From: Peribacillus sp. ACCC06369
GTDB taxonomy: Bacteria > Bacillota > Bacilli > Bacillales > DSM-1321
Direction: 5' to 3'
Length of the DNA stretch: 64,000 bases
Assembly: GCF_030348945.1 (NCBI RefSeq)
Contig: NZ_JAUCEN010000002.1
Location: 3,968,001-4,032,000, forward strand
Each line of letters starts with the position of its first letter. The stretch's first letter is position 1. The translations under genes were made by a program, and so were the position numbers. The notes below the pieces were generated by a model that worked only from the letters and a program-made list of their open reading frames with translations, was not told the DNA's origin and made no database searches. Of the stretch, positions 29,134-38,190 are shown in pieces.

Positions 29134-30121
29134 TTTCCTCTGTTTGGTTATATTCAGCATCCCATTCAGGTCGCATGCTCGATGTAGTTTGACAATATTC
29201 AAGCAATGCCTGCGCCCCTTTTAGCTGCTGTGCCTTAAGAGGAAATGATTTTGCCCGCATCCTTTCAAACCATTCCGGGAAGGTCCGTTTATCCAATATC
29301 GTAATATCATAAGGAGCTTCGGGATAATCCACATAACCATTCCGGGATAGAATCACCTTTTTAATCGGTACGTTCACTTCATAAAGCTCAAATACCCGGG
29401 AGACGATGTTCGCCATCCGATTTGCGCCCAGCATGGGGTTGAGCACTTTTTTATCAGGATGCTTATGATGCATGCGGACCCAGAACCGGTCACCCGAACC
29501 GATGAAAGCAGCGTTTTCTTCCGCTTCCAGAAAAGTGATGCACCAAGCATCAACAGGGGTCAATAAAATGACATCGACTTCAACTGGTGCATTTTTCAAT
29601 AGAAAGATAGGTTTATATAATACGAGAAACGTATCCGGAAAACGTTGCAGAAAAAAGCGGAGCCTTTCATCCAAAAAGAATGATTGGTCCACAAATGACT
29701 TTTCATGAAGCGTAGAACTTCCCCATTTCATTTGAAAGCGGAGCAATTGATTTAAAAAATTCTGCTTCAATTCATCCAGACTGGCCGGACGGAACGGAAA
29801 TCTTAATGAAAAAACATTAGTATTTTCAATCTGGTTCGGTATGAGCAGCTCATCTGCCTTTGCGTCCTGTTTTCCTGTCCGGGGGAATATGCCTTTCACC
29901 TTTTTAAACAGGCCCTTTGACTCTTCCCGTGGCGTATCAAATTTGACCTGTGTTTCACTTTCAGCATGTTCACTATAGAGCCGATCTAGCTCGCCCGCTT
30001 CATAAGAAGCCTTCAATTTATCCCATTGCTGTTTTTTCAACCGGGCAAATTGTGTTGGATATCGATAAATATCCTGCTCATACCGGGAAATATAATCCTG
30101 CATCTTTATGAGCTGTGCCAT
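29114..30121 (-). CDS. ytlQ: YtlQ, conserved protein of unknown function
   Basis: A 335-residue soluble protein resembling B. subtilis YtlQ. An N-terminal charged helical part (1-110) is followed by a mixed alpha/beta part with VEVDVILLTP and WCITFLEAEENAAF. This is faintly like nuclease-related NERD-type cores, but no catalytic set is clear. GGTGGTGG precedes the ATG. It is 20 bases after thpR and overlaps ytlR, so it is co-transcribed. Confidence 0.85.
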   Translation of the reverse strand: MAQLIKMQDYISRYEQDIYRYPTQFARLKKQQWDKLKASYEAGELDRLYSEHAESETQVKFDTPREESKGLFKKVKGIFPRTGKQDAKADELLIPNQIENTNVFSLRFPFRPASLDELKQNFLNQLLRFQMKWGSSTLHEKSFVDQSFFLDERLRFFLQRFPDTFLVLYKPIFLLKNAPVEVDVILLTPVDAWCITFLEAEENAAFIGSGDRFWVRMHHKHPDKKVLNPMLGANRMANIVSRVFELYEVNVPIKKVILSRNGYVDYPEAPYDITILDKRTFPEWFERMRAKSFPLKAQQLKGAQALLEYCQTTSSMRPEWDAEYNQTEENEHAEP

Positions 30122-30141
30122 TCGACCACCACCATCTCTCT

Positions 30142-30699
30142 CTATTTTTGGAGGTTTATCGCGAAAATCTTCTCATATGAAGGAGAAGCTCCAAGATGTG
30201 TTTGATATAACGCAACCTGGTCTGCTTCAAAATGCTTATCCTCCAAATCCGCTATCTGCCGGACGCTCTCCAACGAAAAGGGACTTACCCCCTCGAATTT
30301 CCTTGCTAGCGTTATATGAGGCTTAAACTGCTTTTTATCAAGTTCAAAACCTGCCCCGACACAGGAATTATAGATTTTCCTTTGAATGGTAAAAAGCCTT
30401 TCTTGCTGCTTGACACCTGCCCATAGAATCCTTGGACTATCACTCTTGCCGAAACCGCCGATATCGCCGAGTTCCAAACCGAATGAGGCCTCATTGGCAA
30501 GCTCGCTTTCCACACGCCCCAAAGCATCCTTTTTCAATGTATCGGGAGCATTGCCCAAAAAAGCCATCGTAATATGATAATCGGCTGGATGCAGCCATTT
30601 CTTAAATGGAAAGTCTAACTTAAGTTGTTCCGTAACAGCATTTAAATAGGACTTGATATCATCAGGTAATACTAAAGCAAAGAAAAAATGAGTATTCAT
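30142..30699 (-). CDS. thpR: RNA 2',3'-cyclic phosphodiesterase (2H family, YtlP)
   Basis: The product is 185 residues with the two 2H-phosphoesterase HxT motifs, H42-I-T44 and H128-I-T130. It opens 2',3'-cyclic phosphates on RNA ends. The start MNTHFFFALVLP fits the family. An in-frame ATG four codons upstream (30711) overlaps the AAGGA site, so the exact start is uncertain. It is the first gene of the thpR-ytlQ-ytlR unit. Confidence 0.92.
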   Translation of the reverse strand: MNTHFFFALVLPDDIKSYLNAVTEQLKLDFPFKKWLHPADYHITMAFLGNAPDTLKKDALGRVESELANEASFGLELGDIGGFGKSDSPRILWAGVKQQERLFTIQRKIYNSCVGAGFELDKKQFKPHITLARKFEGVSPFSLESVRQIADLEDKHFEADQVALYQTHLGASPSYEKIFAINLQK

Positions 30700-30898
30700 G
30701 GTCAAATACATTCCTTCCTATTTTCCCTTTAATTTTACCATATTTCCAATGTATATACCTTTTCATGGACATCCTTATAAATATTCCCTCCATCAAAAAA
30801 ACTGGTATATTCCCAGTCTTCCATCCTGTGAACGAAGCTATGGCGGATTATTGATACATGCGCAAGGACGGATGATCACGCGTTAGGACGGATTTAAA

Positions 30899-30945
30899 AA
30901 CTGCACCCCGATTGTTAGATGTTTTCTAACGATTGGGATGCAGTT
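30899..30945 (-). terminator. Terminator of mntH
   Basis: An 18-bp near-perfect stem (CTGCA.CCC...GTTAG / CTAAC...GGG.TGCAG) with minus-strand TTTTTAAAT, 24 bases past the mntH stop. Confidence 0.85.
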
Positions 30946-30968
30946 CAATATTGGTCTTTTTGTGCCGT

Positions 30969-32207
30969 TTAGCTGAACAGCGTTTCGTAAAGCAGGAACA
31001 AGTTCAGTCCGATGATAAGTACGGCAATAAGCCAAGCAATGCTTGAGGTGATTTTATGATTGACCAGGTTCCCCATGATTTTCTTATTGCTTGTAAACAT
31101 GATCAATGGCACTAAGGCAAATGCGATGCCAAACGAGAGTACTACTTGGCTCATCACAAGTGCTTTAGATGGATTCACTCCCCATAATATTATCAGCAGA
31201 GGCGGAACGGTCGTAATGATCCTTCTCAAATAAATCGGTATATGTCTCTTAATGAATCCCTGCATGACCACATCTCCTGTCATTACACCGACTGATGAGC
31301 TGGATAAACCGGCAATTAATAATCCTATTCCAAAAAACATCGCGACTGATGGTCCAAGCATGGCACCGAATTGTTGATAGGCAACATCCAAATCCTCTAC
31401 AAGCATTCCATTCTTATGAAATAGGGCAGCTGAAACAATGACCATGGCGGCATTGATTCCGCCTGCGATCAACATGGCGATGACAATATCAATTAGTTCA
31501 AAACGAAAAATCCTTTTTCTTTCCAAATCGTTTTTACCGACAATTCGCTTTTGAGTTAAAGAGGAATGAAGGTAAATCGCATGTGGCATAACGGTAGCTC
31601 CAAGCATACCCGCCGATAGTAATATACTGTCCACTCCCTCGAATTTTGGAGTGAAGAGTCCTAAAACAATGGCTGAAGTGTCAGGTTTTGCATAAAAAAC
31701 TTGAGCACCAAAGGCAATCACCACAACAAATATCATGACCGTGATCAAGGCTTCGAATGTTCGAAAACCTCTGCGCTGGATTTCCAAAATGGCAAAAGAA
31801 CCAATCGCTGCAATGATGGCCGATGTAATAAGCGGTAAGTCAAATAACAAATAAATTCCTAGTGCCGCTCCTATGAATTCAGCTAAGTCGGTTGCCATTA
31901 TAACGGCTTCGGCCTGAATCCATAATAAGAAAGATGTCTTTTTCGAAAATCTCTCCCTGCATAACTCAGGAAGGTTCTTTCCCGTGGCTATCCCCAATTT
32001 AGCTGATAGTGATTGAATTAGCACAGCCATTAAATTGGATGCGAAGATAACCCATAATAACGTATAGCCATATTTAGATCCGGCTGTGATATTGGTAGCA
32101 TAATTCCCTGGATCAATATAGGCAACAGCCGCTATGAAGGCCGGCCCTAGATAGGGAAGCAGTTTTTTGATTCCTCTCGAAGAAGAATGATGCAATACAT
32201 CGGACAT
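30969..32207 (-). CDS. mntH: Nramp divalent metal (Mn2+/H+) transporter
   Basis: A 412-residue membrane protein with eleven or so helices. Metal-site motifs are visible: DPGN (D32-N35) in helix 1 and AT-MPH in helix 6 (GATVMPHAIYLHSS). It imports Mn2+ by proton symport. The gene has its own strong promoter 70 bases upstream, with inverted repeats in the leader where the Mn-sensor MntR would be expected to bind. It is probably monocistronic. Confidence 0.95.
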   Translation of the reverse strand: MSDVLHHSSSRGIKKLLPYLGPAFIAAVAYIDPGNYATNITAGSKYGYTLLWVIFASNLMAVLIQSLSAKLGIATGKNLPELCRERFSKKTSFLLWIQAEAVIMATDLAEFIGAALGIYLLFDLPLITSAIIAAIGSFAILEIQRRGFRTFEALITVMIFVVVIAFGAQVFYAKPDTSAIVLGLFTPKFEGVDSILLSAGMLGATVMPHAIYLHSSLTQKRIVGKNDLERKRIFRFELIDIVIAMLIAGGINAAMVIVSAALFHKNGMLVEDLDVAYQQFGAMLGPSVAMFFGIGLLIAGLSSSSVGVMTGDVVMQGFIKRHIPIYLRRIITTVPPLLIILWGVNPSKALVMSQVVLSFGIAFALVPLIMFTSNKKIMGNLVNHKITSSIAWLIAVLIIGLNLFLLYETLFS

Positions 32208-32231
32208 ATCTATCTCTACTCCTTTTTACAC

Positions 32232-32265
32232 GCAACTCAAATTGTTGCAACAGGTAAACTTTTTA
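32232..32265. promoter_or_regulatory. Inverted repeats in the mntH leader, possible MntR site
   Basis: GCAAC-7-GTTGC (32232-32248) and AACTT-TTT-AAGTT lie just downstream of the predicted start point. They fit an operator by position, but I could not match a known MntR box. Confidence 0.3.
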
Positions 32266-32276
32266 AGTTATTAGCA

Positions 32277-32305
32277 AGTATATTCCTGGATCTTGAAAAT
32301 GTCAA
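32277..32305 (-). promoter_or_regulatory. Sigma-A promoter of mntH
   Basis: Minus strand perfect TTGACA, 17-base spacer, TATACT. Confidence 0.85.
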
Positions 32306-32344
32306 AAAGGAAAATCGGGAAGTTCAAACTGAATTAAACTGCAT

Positions 32345-32434
32345 AAGGAGGGGGTGAACGGAGGCATGTAAAAAGGGATCCGGACATGATTTATTTCACT
32401 TCAGACTTGAAGTCAGGCAATGAAAATGTCTGGA
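32345..32434 (+). other. Structured element with strong ribosome site and start-stop codon pair
   Basis: AAGGAGGGGG and GAGG precede an ATG directly followed by TAA (32366-32371). A long imperfect hairpin follows: TCCGGACAT (32379-32387) with ATGTCTGGA (32426-32434), TTTCA with TGAAA, and an inner ACTTCA-GACT-TGAAGT (32398-32413). It lies between the dat terminator and the mntH promoter. It could be a decayed gene, a small RNA or a mobile palindrome. Confidence 0.35.
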
Positions 32435-32474
32435 CATGCAAGATTCATTCCGAGTAATTGCTGAATAATAAAAA

Positions 32475-32499
32475 CCCCTTGCCGATTGCGGCAAAGGGG
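32475..32499 (-). terminator. Terminator of pepV-dat
   Basis: CCCCTTGCCG-ATTG-CGGCAAaGGGG stem, minus-strand tail TTTTTATTATT. Confidence 0.85.
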
Positions 32500-32507
32500 A
32501 CTTTGAT

Positions 32508-33362
32508 CTATTTAAGGGTACCGCATTGCTTCTCGATTTCCTCGGAAAACAGTTTTTGCAGTCTTTGGGTTATCGGACCGGGTTCCCCGGCTGCAATCGA
32601 TTGGCCATCAATAATAATAATTGGAGTCACTTCGACGCTTGTGCTCGTATAAAGGACTTCATCTGCTGCCATCATGTCCTCGACCGTAAAGGCTTCTTCG
32701 ACATAGGGAATTCCATGATCTGTGCAAAGTTTCAGCATTACCTGACGGGTGATTCCATTCAGGATCAAGTTGGTGGCCGGATGTGTTTTAATTAGCCCAT
32801 CAACCACGATTGAAACATTGGACGAACTTCCCTCCGTCACCGTACCATCACGATGCTGGATCGCTTCATCACAACCGGCTTCGACCGCTTGCTGTTTAGC
32901 CATTATATTACCCAGTAGATTTAAACTTTTGATATTACAGCGAAGCCAGCGTATATCGTCGGTCGTAACGGCCTTGACCCCTGGCTTCATTTTTCCTGTA
33001 TAAGGAATTTCCTTGGTATAGGCAACAAAGACCGGTTCCACCTCTGTAGTTGGAAAAGAGTGTGTACGCGGCGATGCTCCCCTTGTCAGCTGCATATAGA
33101 CGATGCCGTCCTTCAGTTGATCTTCAGTGATCAGCTCTTTCATGCGGGCTTTGATTTCCGCTACAGTAAAGGGAACTTTCATCTGAATCAACTTCGCACT
33201 GTCCATCAGCCGGTTCAGATGCATGTCCCCCGCAAATAATTCGCCATTATAAACCCGGATGACTTCATAGACGCCATCGCCGAATTGATATCCCCGGTCT
33301 TCAATATCTACCTTTACTTCGGACCTGCTTTTAAGGTCGCCGTTGAAAATGATTTTTCCCAT
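32508..33362 (-). CDS. dat: D-amino acid aminotransferase
   Basis: A class IV PLP-dependent transaminase of 284 residues that interconverts D-Ala, D-Glu and 2-oxo acids, feeding cell-wall D-amino acids. The PLP-binding lysine is K145 in RCNIKSLNLLGN, the same number as in Bacillus DAAT. The loop EGSSSNVSIV binds the cofactor phosphate. AAGAGGGAG precedes the ATG. It lies 21 bases downstream of pepV, probably in one operon that links peptide breakdown with D-amino acid supply. Confidence 0.95.
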   Translation of the reverse strand: MGKIIFNGDLKSRSEVKVDIEDRGYQFGDGVYEVIRVYNGELFAGDMHLNRLMDSAKLIQMKVPFTVAEIKARMKELITEDQLKDGIVYMQLTRGASPRTHSFPTTEVEPVFVAYTKEIPYTGKMKPGVKAVTTDDIRWLRCNIKSLNLLGNIMAKQQAVEAGCDEAIQHRDGTVTEGSSSNVSIVVDGLIKTHPATNLILNGITRQVMLKLCTDHGIPYVEEAFTVEDMMAADEVLYTSTSVEVTPIIIIDGQSIAAGEPGPITQRLQKLFSEEIEKQCGTLK

Positions 33363-33383
33363 GTCTTTCTCCCTCTTTGCCTC

Positions 33384-34796
33384 TTATTTAGCCAATTCAT
33401 GAATGGCACGTGCATAAATGGACGTAGCCTTAAGCATATCTTCAATATCAATATATTCATCTTTCTGATGCGCAATATCTTCGCTGCCAGGGAAAAGCGG
33501 ACCGAATGCAACGCCTTCCTTCAATGAACGGGCGTAGGTGCCGCCACCAATGGAAAGGAGTTCAGCTTTCTCACCTGTTTCCGCTTCATAAACTTGCTGC
33601 AAAGTCTTAATCAAGAAGCTTTCACTGTCCACATAATGCGGAGTGGAATGCGAATTGGTCTTCACTTTCAAAGTATATGCCGCTAACCTATCTTCCAATG
33701 CCGCCTTTTCCGCTTCCCACTCAAACGTCACCGGATAACGCATACTGAAACCAATCGAGCTGTCCCCTTGTTTTGAATAATTGAAAACGCCGGCATTGAT
33801 TGTCAATTCACCTGTTTGCTCATCCGAATATGCAAGGCCTAAATTATTTCCACGGGAATCTTCAAACAAGCGATCCTTGATGAAAGTGAAGTAAGCTTTA
33901 GCATGGGGATCAAGAGTAAGATCAGCTAGAAATACGGCTAAATGCAGACCTGCATTAATGCCATTTTTCGGTTCCATCGCGTGTGCCGAAACACCATTCA
34001 TTTCAAGAAGCACTTGATTTTTTTGTGGAACGGCTTGGCCCTTCAATGAGTATTTTTGCAAATAATCCTGATAGTTTGCCACCACTTCAGCAGGGTTAGC
34101 CGCTTCCACAATCGCCGTAGCAAAATCCGGTACCATATTCGTCCTTCTACCTGAAGAAAATTCCATGACATTCACGTTTGAGTTCGTACCATTTCCTGCA
34201 TCGGCAGGGTGTATAACCGAGAAATCCCAGATTCCCTTTTCCGCACTGATGATCGGGAAGTCAGCATCCGGCGCGAAGCCCATCGATGGCATTTCCTCAA
34301 CTTCAAAGTACCGGTCAACGCAGCGCCAGTTCGATTCTTCATCCGTTCCAATGATCATCCTCACACGTTTGTTCAAAGGTTTCCCTAGCTCCCGGACCAG
34401 CTTCATTGCATGATAGGCTGCCATCGTCGGCCCTTTATCATCGATTGCCCCACGAGCATATATGCGGCCATTACGGATTTCAGCACCAAACGGATCCGAA
34501 CTCCATCCATCTCCTTCGGGTACCACGTCGACATGGCATAATATCCCGATTAACTCCTCGCCTTCACCCATTTCAATATGGCCAGCGACATTATCGACAT
34601 TTTTCACAGTAAAACCGTCTTTTTCGGCTAATTGAAGCATGTAATCAAGGGCTTCCTTCACCCCTTTACCGAATGGGGCCTCCTCTGTCGGATGTTCTTC
34701 ATCCAGTACACTTTTTATTTTCAGTAAGTTTTGTGTGTCCAGTAATAAGTCCATTTTCCGTTTTTCAACTTCTTCTCGCCAATTCAATTCACTCAC
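33384..34796 (-). CDS. pepV: Dipeptidase PepV (M20 family)
   Basis: A 470-residue di-zinc dipeptidase/carnosinase-like enzyme. M20 motifs: LCHVDVVPEGDGW (first ligand His/Asp), RGAIDDKGP (bridging Asp), GTDEESNW (catalytic and ligand Glu), and a C-terminal GGGTYAR with His later. The start is GTG with AAGAGGAG upstream and gives the normal PepV N-terminus. It is upstream of dat. In B. subtilis the homologue is ytjP. Confidence 0.95.
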   Translation of the reverse strand: MSELNWREEVEKRKMDLLLDTQNLLKIKSVLDEEHPTEEAPFGKGVKEALDYMLQLAEKDGFTVKNVDNVAGHIEMGEGEELIGILCHVDVVPEGDGWSSDPFGAEIRNGRIYARGAIDDKGPTMAAYHAMKLVRELGKPLNKRVRMIIGTDEESNWRCVDRYFEVEEMPSMGFAPDADFPIISAEKGIWDFSVIHPADAGNGTNSNVNVMEFSSGRRTNMVPDFATAIVEAANPAEVVANYQDYLQKYSLKGQAVPQKNQVLLEMNGVSAHAMEPKNGINAGLHLAVFLADLTLDPHAKAYFTFIKDRLFEDSRGNNLGLAYSDEQTGELTINAGVFNYSKQGDSSIGFSMRYPVTFEWEAEKAALEDRLAAYTLKVKTNSHSTPHYVDSESFLIKTLQQVYEAETGEKAELLSIGGGTYARSLKEGVAFGPLFPGSEDIAHQKDEYIDIEDMLKATSIYARAIHELAK

Positions 34797-34936
34797 AATA
34801 CGACAACTCCTCTTGTATATATATTTTTCATTTTATCACTTTTACTATCTGATTCGCCAAGCGTAGCTACCTTTTTCTTCGTATTCCCGTATTATTGCTA
34901 AGGTCAAACTACCGATAAAATTCTTTATATAAATAA

Positions 34937-34970
34937 AAAAACACCCTCTTTAATTAAAAGAGGGTGTTTT
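34937..34970 (-). terminator. Terminator overlapping the end of the MATE gene
   Basis: AAAACACCCTCTTT and its complement around an AATTA loop. The last codons of the MATE gene form one arm and its TAA (34950-34952) lies at the edge of the loop. Confidence 0.85.
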
Positions 34971-36290
34971 CAATAGGCTATCTTCATCCATCAACTCTGT
35001 TACTTTTCGGTTCAGTCTTGGGATGTATAACGCTAAAAACAAGGAACGTCCTAAACTGAACGCCAGGAATGCAAGCCATAATCCATGATTACCATGGTGA
35101 GGGACTGCCATGAATTGGACACATAGAAAGGCCATTAGTGCAAGGAGCATCGAGTTCCTTACAGGAACGGCTTCAGTCGCACCGGTAAACACTCCATAGA
35201 AAATGAGTCCGATAAAGGCAGTGAAAGGGAATAGGACAATCCAAAGTCCGTATTCATGGGCCAGGTCGATGACGCCTGGAATATTCGTGAAAAGGAGAAT
35301 GACCTTATCGCTAAATAAATAGTATGATCCGGCAAGTATGAACGAAGCATACAAGCCCCACCGCGCCGAAAGTGAGAGCGTTTTTTTATAAAGGTGTATA
35401 TCTCTCGAACCAATGGCCCTCCCAATCAGGAGACTCGACGCGTTCGCGAAGCCATCAAAGCAATAGGCCATCAGGTAATGGATCTGAATGAGTACGGCAT
35501 TGGCCGCCAGTGTCTCTGTCCCGAAAGTGGCTCCTTTGGCCGTAAAAAGATTGAAAACCGTAATCAGGCAAATGGTCCTGATGAATAAATCCCTGTTGAC
35601 CACCATCATTTTTTTCAGGGAAGCATGATCGAACGCCTCCCGGAACGAAAAAGCATCCGGTATGATGACCGCTTTCCGAATCACCCACAAGCCCAGGAAA
35701 AAAGCAGCAATCTCTGATATCAATGAAGCGGCAGCAACCCCTGATACAGACCATGAAAAGCCATTTACAAAAACGAGGCACAAAATAATATTGATCACGT
35801 TCATGAAAACTTGTATGAACAATGATGTTTTTATCCTGGATTTCCCAATTAACCAGCCTAAGATGACATAGTTCAATAATGCAAAAGGTGCCCCCCATAT
35901 CCGGATGCTGAAGTAATCGGCGGCAAAGGAGGAAACGTCCGATTCCAGACCGATTGCACCTAGGGAAACATTCAATATGGGTTTTTGGATCACGATAAAA
36001 AGAAGACCGATGATTGCTGCTATGAAAAAAGGACGAATCAAGGCCATTAGGCTCTGCTTGTCATCCCTTGCCCCCTCAGCTTGTGCAGCGAAGGCAGATG
36101 TACTGACCCGAAGAAATCCAAAAAGCCAATACATCGTATTAAAGATAATGGTTCCGACAGCTACCCCACCTATATAAGCGGGATCACTCAACTTTCCAAC
36201 CACAGCCGTATCAACCGCACCGAGCAATGGTGTACTCATCGTCGAAATCGTAAGCGGAATGGCCAAGGAAAGATACATTCTGTTATTCAT
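34950..36290 (-). CDS. MATE family efflux transporter (DinF-like)
   Basis: A 446-residue protein with about twelve transmembrane helices in two homologous halves. It starts IPLTISTMSTPLLGAVDTAVVGKL, the MATE N-terminal signature. It should export cationic compounds by Na+ or H+ antiport; the substrate is not predictable. GGGGG lies about 12 bases before the ATG, a longer than usual spacing. It is monocistronic, with a terminator built into its last codons. Confidence 0.92.
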   Translation of the reverse strand: MNNRMYLSLAIPLTISTMSTPLLGAVDTAVVGKLSDPAYIGGVAVGTIIFNTMYWLFGFLRVSTSAFAAQAEGARDDKQSLMALIRPFFIAAIIGLLFIVIQKPILNVSLGAIGLESDVSSFAADYFSIRIWGAPFALLNYVILGWLIGKSRIKTSLFIQVFMNVINIILCLVFVNGFSWSVSGVAAASLISEIAAFFLGLWVIRKAVIIPDAFSFREAFDHASLKKMMVVNRDLFIRTICLITVFNLFTAKGATFGTETLAANAVLIQIHYLMAYCFDGFANASSLLIGRAIGSRDIHLYKKTLSLSARWGLYASFILAGSYYLFSDKVILLFTNIPGVIDLAHEYGLWIVLFPFTAFIGLIFYGVFTGATEAVPVRNSMLLALMAFLCVQFMAVPHHGNHGLWLAFLAFSLGRSLFLALYIPRLNRKVTELMDEDSLLKTPSFN

Positions 36291-36640
36291 AAATGGATGA
36301 CCCCCTTTTTCATGTCTGAAAAGTTCACAAAACTTTGCATTAAAAGTACAACTTGTTAGGCTATTTTTGATATTGACAATCTACGGAATCAAAATTTGAA
36401 TATTTGTAGATTGATAGTGACTTCAAATTGAAGCGGTTATTTAAATATATCAACTTTCCGGCAAAATTTCAGATATACCTCTTCTTTTCATCCAGCCAGA
36501 AAAAAAACATTCGCAAGCGGGAAAACAAAATGCTTGACGGATTGATGATGGAGTAATAGTATTGCTCGTTGATAAAATAACTTTTGAACTATGCCTGAAC
36601 ATATATTCATCGTTATATCAACTAAACAGGAGTGATCATG
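36291..36640. promoter_or_regulatory. MATE/SDR divergent region with dyads and the SDR promoter
   Basis: A sigma-A promoter for the SDR gene lies at 36534-36562 (TTGACG, 17 bases, TAGTAT). Two dyads lie between the divergent genes: CAATCTAC (36377-36384) with GTAGATTG (36406-36413), and the 13-mer palindrome CTTCAAATTGAAG (36421-36433). They may be operators for one or both genes. Confidence 0.5.
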
Positions 36641-37375
36641 ATGGGAAGATTGACTAATAAAGTAGCCATTATCACTGGCGGAGCATCCGGTATGGGAAGA
36701 GAAATGGTCGACCTATTCACAAAAGAAGGAGCACAAGTCATTGCTGCTGATATCAATGAAAAAGCTGTAGCAGCTGTGAACGAATTGGATAACGTCCATG
36801 GTACTTTCCTTGATGTATCTTCAGATGAAAGCTGGAAAAAGGTGACGGATGAAGTCATCGCTAAATTTGGCAAAATCGACATTTTGGTTAACAATGCCGG
36901 TATCTCGACAGAAAAAGGAATTAACGATACGACATTGGCCGATTGGCAGCTAATGTTAAGCATTAATGGATTTGGACCATTCCTTGGAATGAAACATGTT
37001 GTTCCTTACATGGTTAAAGAAGGTAAAGGCGCTGTTGTGAACATTTCTTCCTTTACTGCACAAATCGGAATGGGCTTAAACTCTTATTCAGCTTCTAAAG
37101 GTGCCGTTCGTGCTATTTCCAAGGCTGCCGCAACTCAATATGGCCGAATGGGCGTCCGTGTTAATGCCGTATTCCCTGGTATCATCGAAACACCAATGAC
37201 ACAGAAATTAGAAGAGTCAAAAGAGTTAGTGAACCAAATGATCAAGGCAACTCCATTACAGCGTTTGGGGCAGCCGGCGGATATTGCAAATGCCGTGCTT
37301 TATCTAGCATCCGATGACGCTTCATACGTTACTGGTGCCGAGCTCGTCATCGACGGCGGATACTCTGCTCAATAA
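36641..37375 (+). CDS. Short-chain dehydrogenase/reductase (SDR)
   Basis: A classical 244-residue NAD(P)-dependent oxidoreductase. The cofactor motif is TGGASGMG (residues 12-19), the structural motif NNAG (84-87), and the catalytic set is Ser136/137, Tyr149 and Lys153 (YSASK). Asp37 after the second strand suggests NAD(H) preference. The substrate is unknown. GTG 36632, ATG 36638 and ATG 36641 compete; AGGAG is best spaced (8 bases) from 36641. It is monocistronic with its own promoter and terminator. Confidence 0.92.
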   Translation: MGRLTNKVAIITGGASGMGREMVDLFTKEGAQVIAADINEKAVAAVNELDNVHGTFLDVSSDESWKKVTDEVIAKFGKIDILVNNAGISTEKGINDTTLADWQLMLSINGFGPFLGMKHVVPYMVKEGKGAVVNISSFTAQIGMGLNSYSASKGAVRAISKAAATQYGRMGVRVNAVFPGIIETPMTQKLEESKELVNQMIKATPLQRLGQPADIANAVLYLASDDASYVTGAELVIDGGYSAQ

Positions 37376-37391
37376 TAAAAGGTGGAAATGG

Positions 37392-37426
37392 AAAATCCCG
37401 TTTCTGAAATCCAGAAACGGGATTTT
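37392..37426. terminator. Bidirectional terminator between the SDR and DedA genes
   Basis: Perfect 15-bp stem AAAATCCCGTTTCTG / CAGAAACGGGATTTT. Confidence 0.9.
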
Positions 37427-37449
37427 CTGATAACATGGAAATTTGGCGG

Positions 37450-37935
37450 TTACGTTAACACACCAATGAAATAGCCAAAAGTCGTAAATACCAAGCACCA
37501 GCTGAAAGCCCCTGCACCTGCAAATATAAAGTACTTTCGTTTCCCCATTCCGTTCATTCCGGATATGTAACTGGCGAAGTGGCGAACTCCTGGGATGAAA
37601 TAGGCAATGATAATGGTCCATGGACCGTATTTATTGAACCATTTCTCCAGTTTTTCCAACCTCGCGGGTGTCATTCTGATCCATTTACCATGCTTTCTCA
37701 AAAAAGGCTTACCCACCTTTTTCCCGATGAAATAACTGACAAGCATCCCGGATATCGATCCAAGGAAACTGACTAGGAATGCCCCCTGGACATTCAAAAC
37801 GGAAATGGATGACAAATAGCCGACAAAAGTCAACATGAACTCATCAGGTACCGGCAAGCCAATAATTCCAATGGCCAACAGTCCATATATCGCAAAATAA
37901 CCATAGTTTGAAATTAAATCTTTTACTATATCCAT
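37450..37935 (-). CDS. DedA family membrane protein
   Basis: The product is 161 residues with four to five hydrophobic segments, the DedA motif GIIGLPVPDE near residue 25 and the basic/arginine motif IPGVRHFASYISGM near 115. DedA proteins are half-transporters that flip phospholipids or undecaprenyl phosphate and affect membrane potential. It is shorter than typical 200-residue members but the core is complete. GGAG precedes the ATG. Confidence 0.88.
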   Translation of the reverse strand: MDIVKDLISNYGYFAIYGLLAIGIIGLPVPDEFMLTFVGYLSSISVLNVQGAFLVSFLGSISGMLVSYFIGKKVGKPFLRKHGKWIRMTPARLEKLEKWFNKYGPWTIIIAYFIPGVRHFASYISGMNGMGKRKYFIFAGAGAFSWCLVFTTFGYFIGVLT

Positions 37936-38160
37936 CTATAGTACTCCATCTCAGCACCCTTTTTTAAAGTAATCCAATTTCTATGCGGGCCTGGGTAACG
38001 TGATTACTTCTTTTTAATAGGATAACCTAAATTAACCCAAATGAGTGGATTTTCATAAAAAAAGAAAAAAAAAGAAGAATGAACACGTTTTTTGTTGAAA
38101 GATTTATATGGCAATGGCAGTCAACGTTTCCCCCTTTCCGCGATGAATGACGGCAACAAA

Positions 38161-38185
38161 AGCGGACCCGATGACCGAGTCCGCT
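38161..38185 (-). terminator. Terminator of the signal peptidase gene
   Basis: AGCGGAC.CG/CG.GTCCGCT stem, minus-strand TTTTGTTG, five bases after the stop. Confidence 0.75.
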
Positions 38186-38190
38186 TCCTC

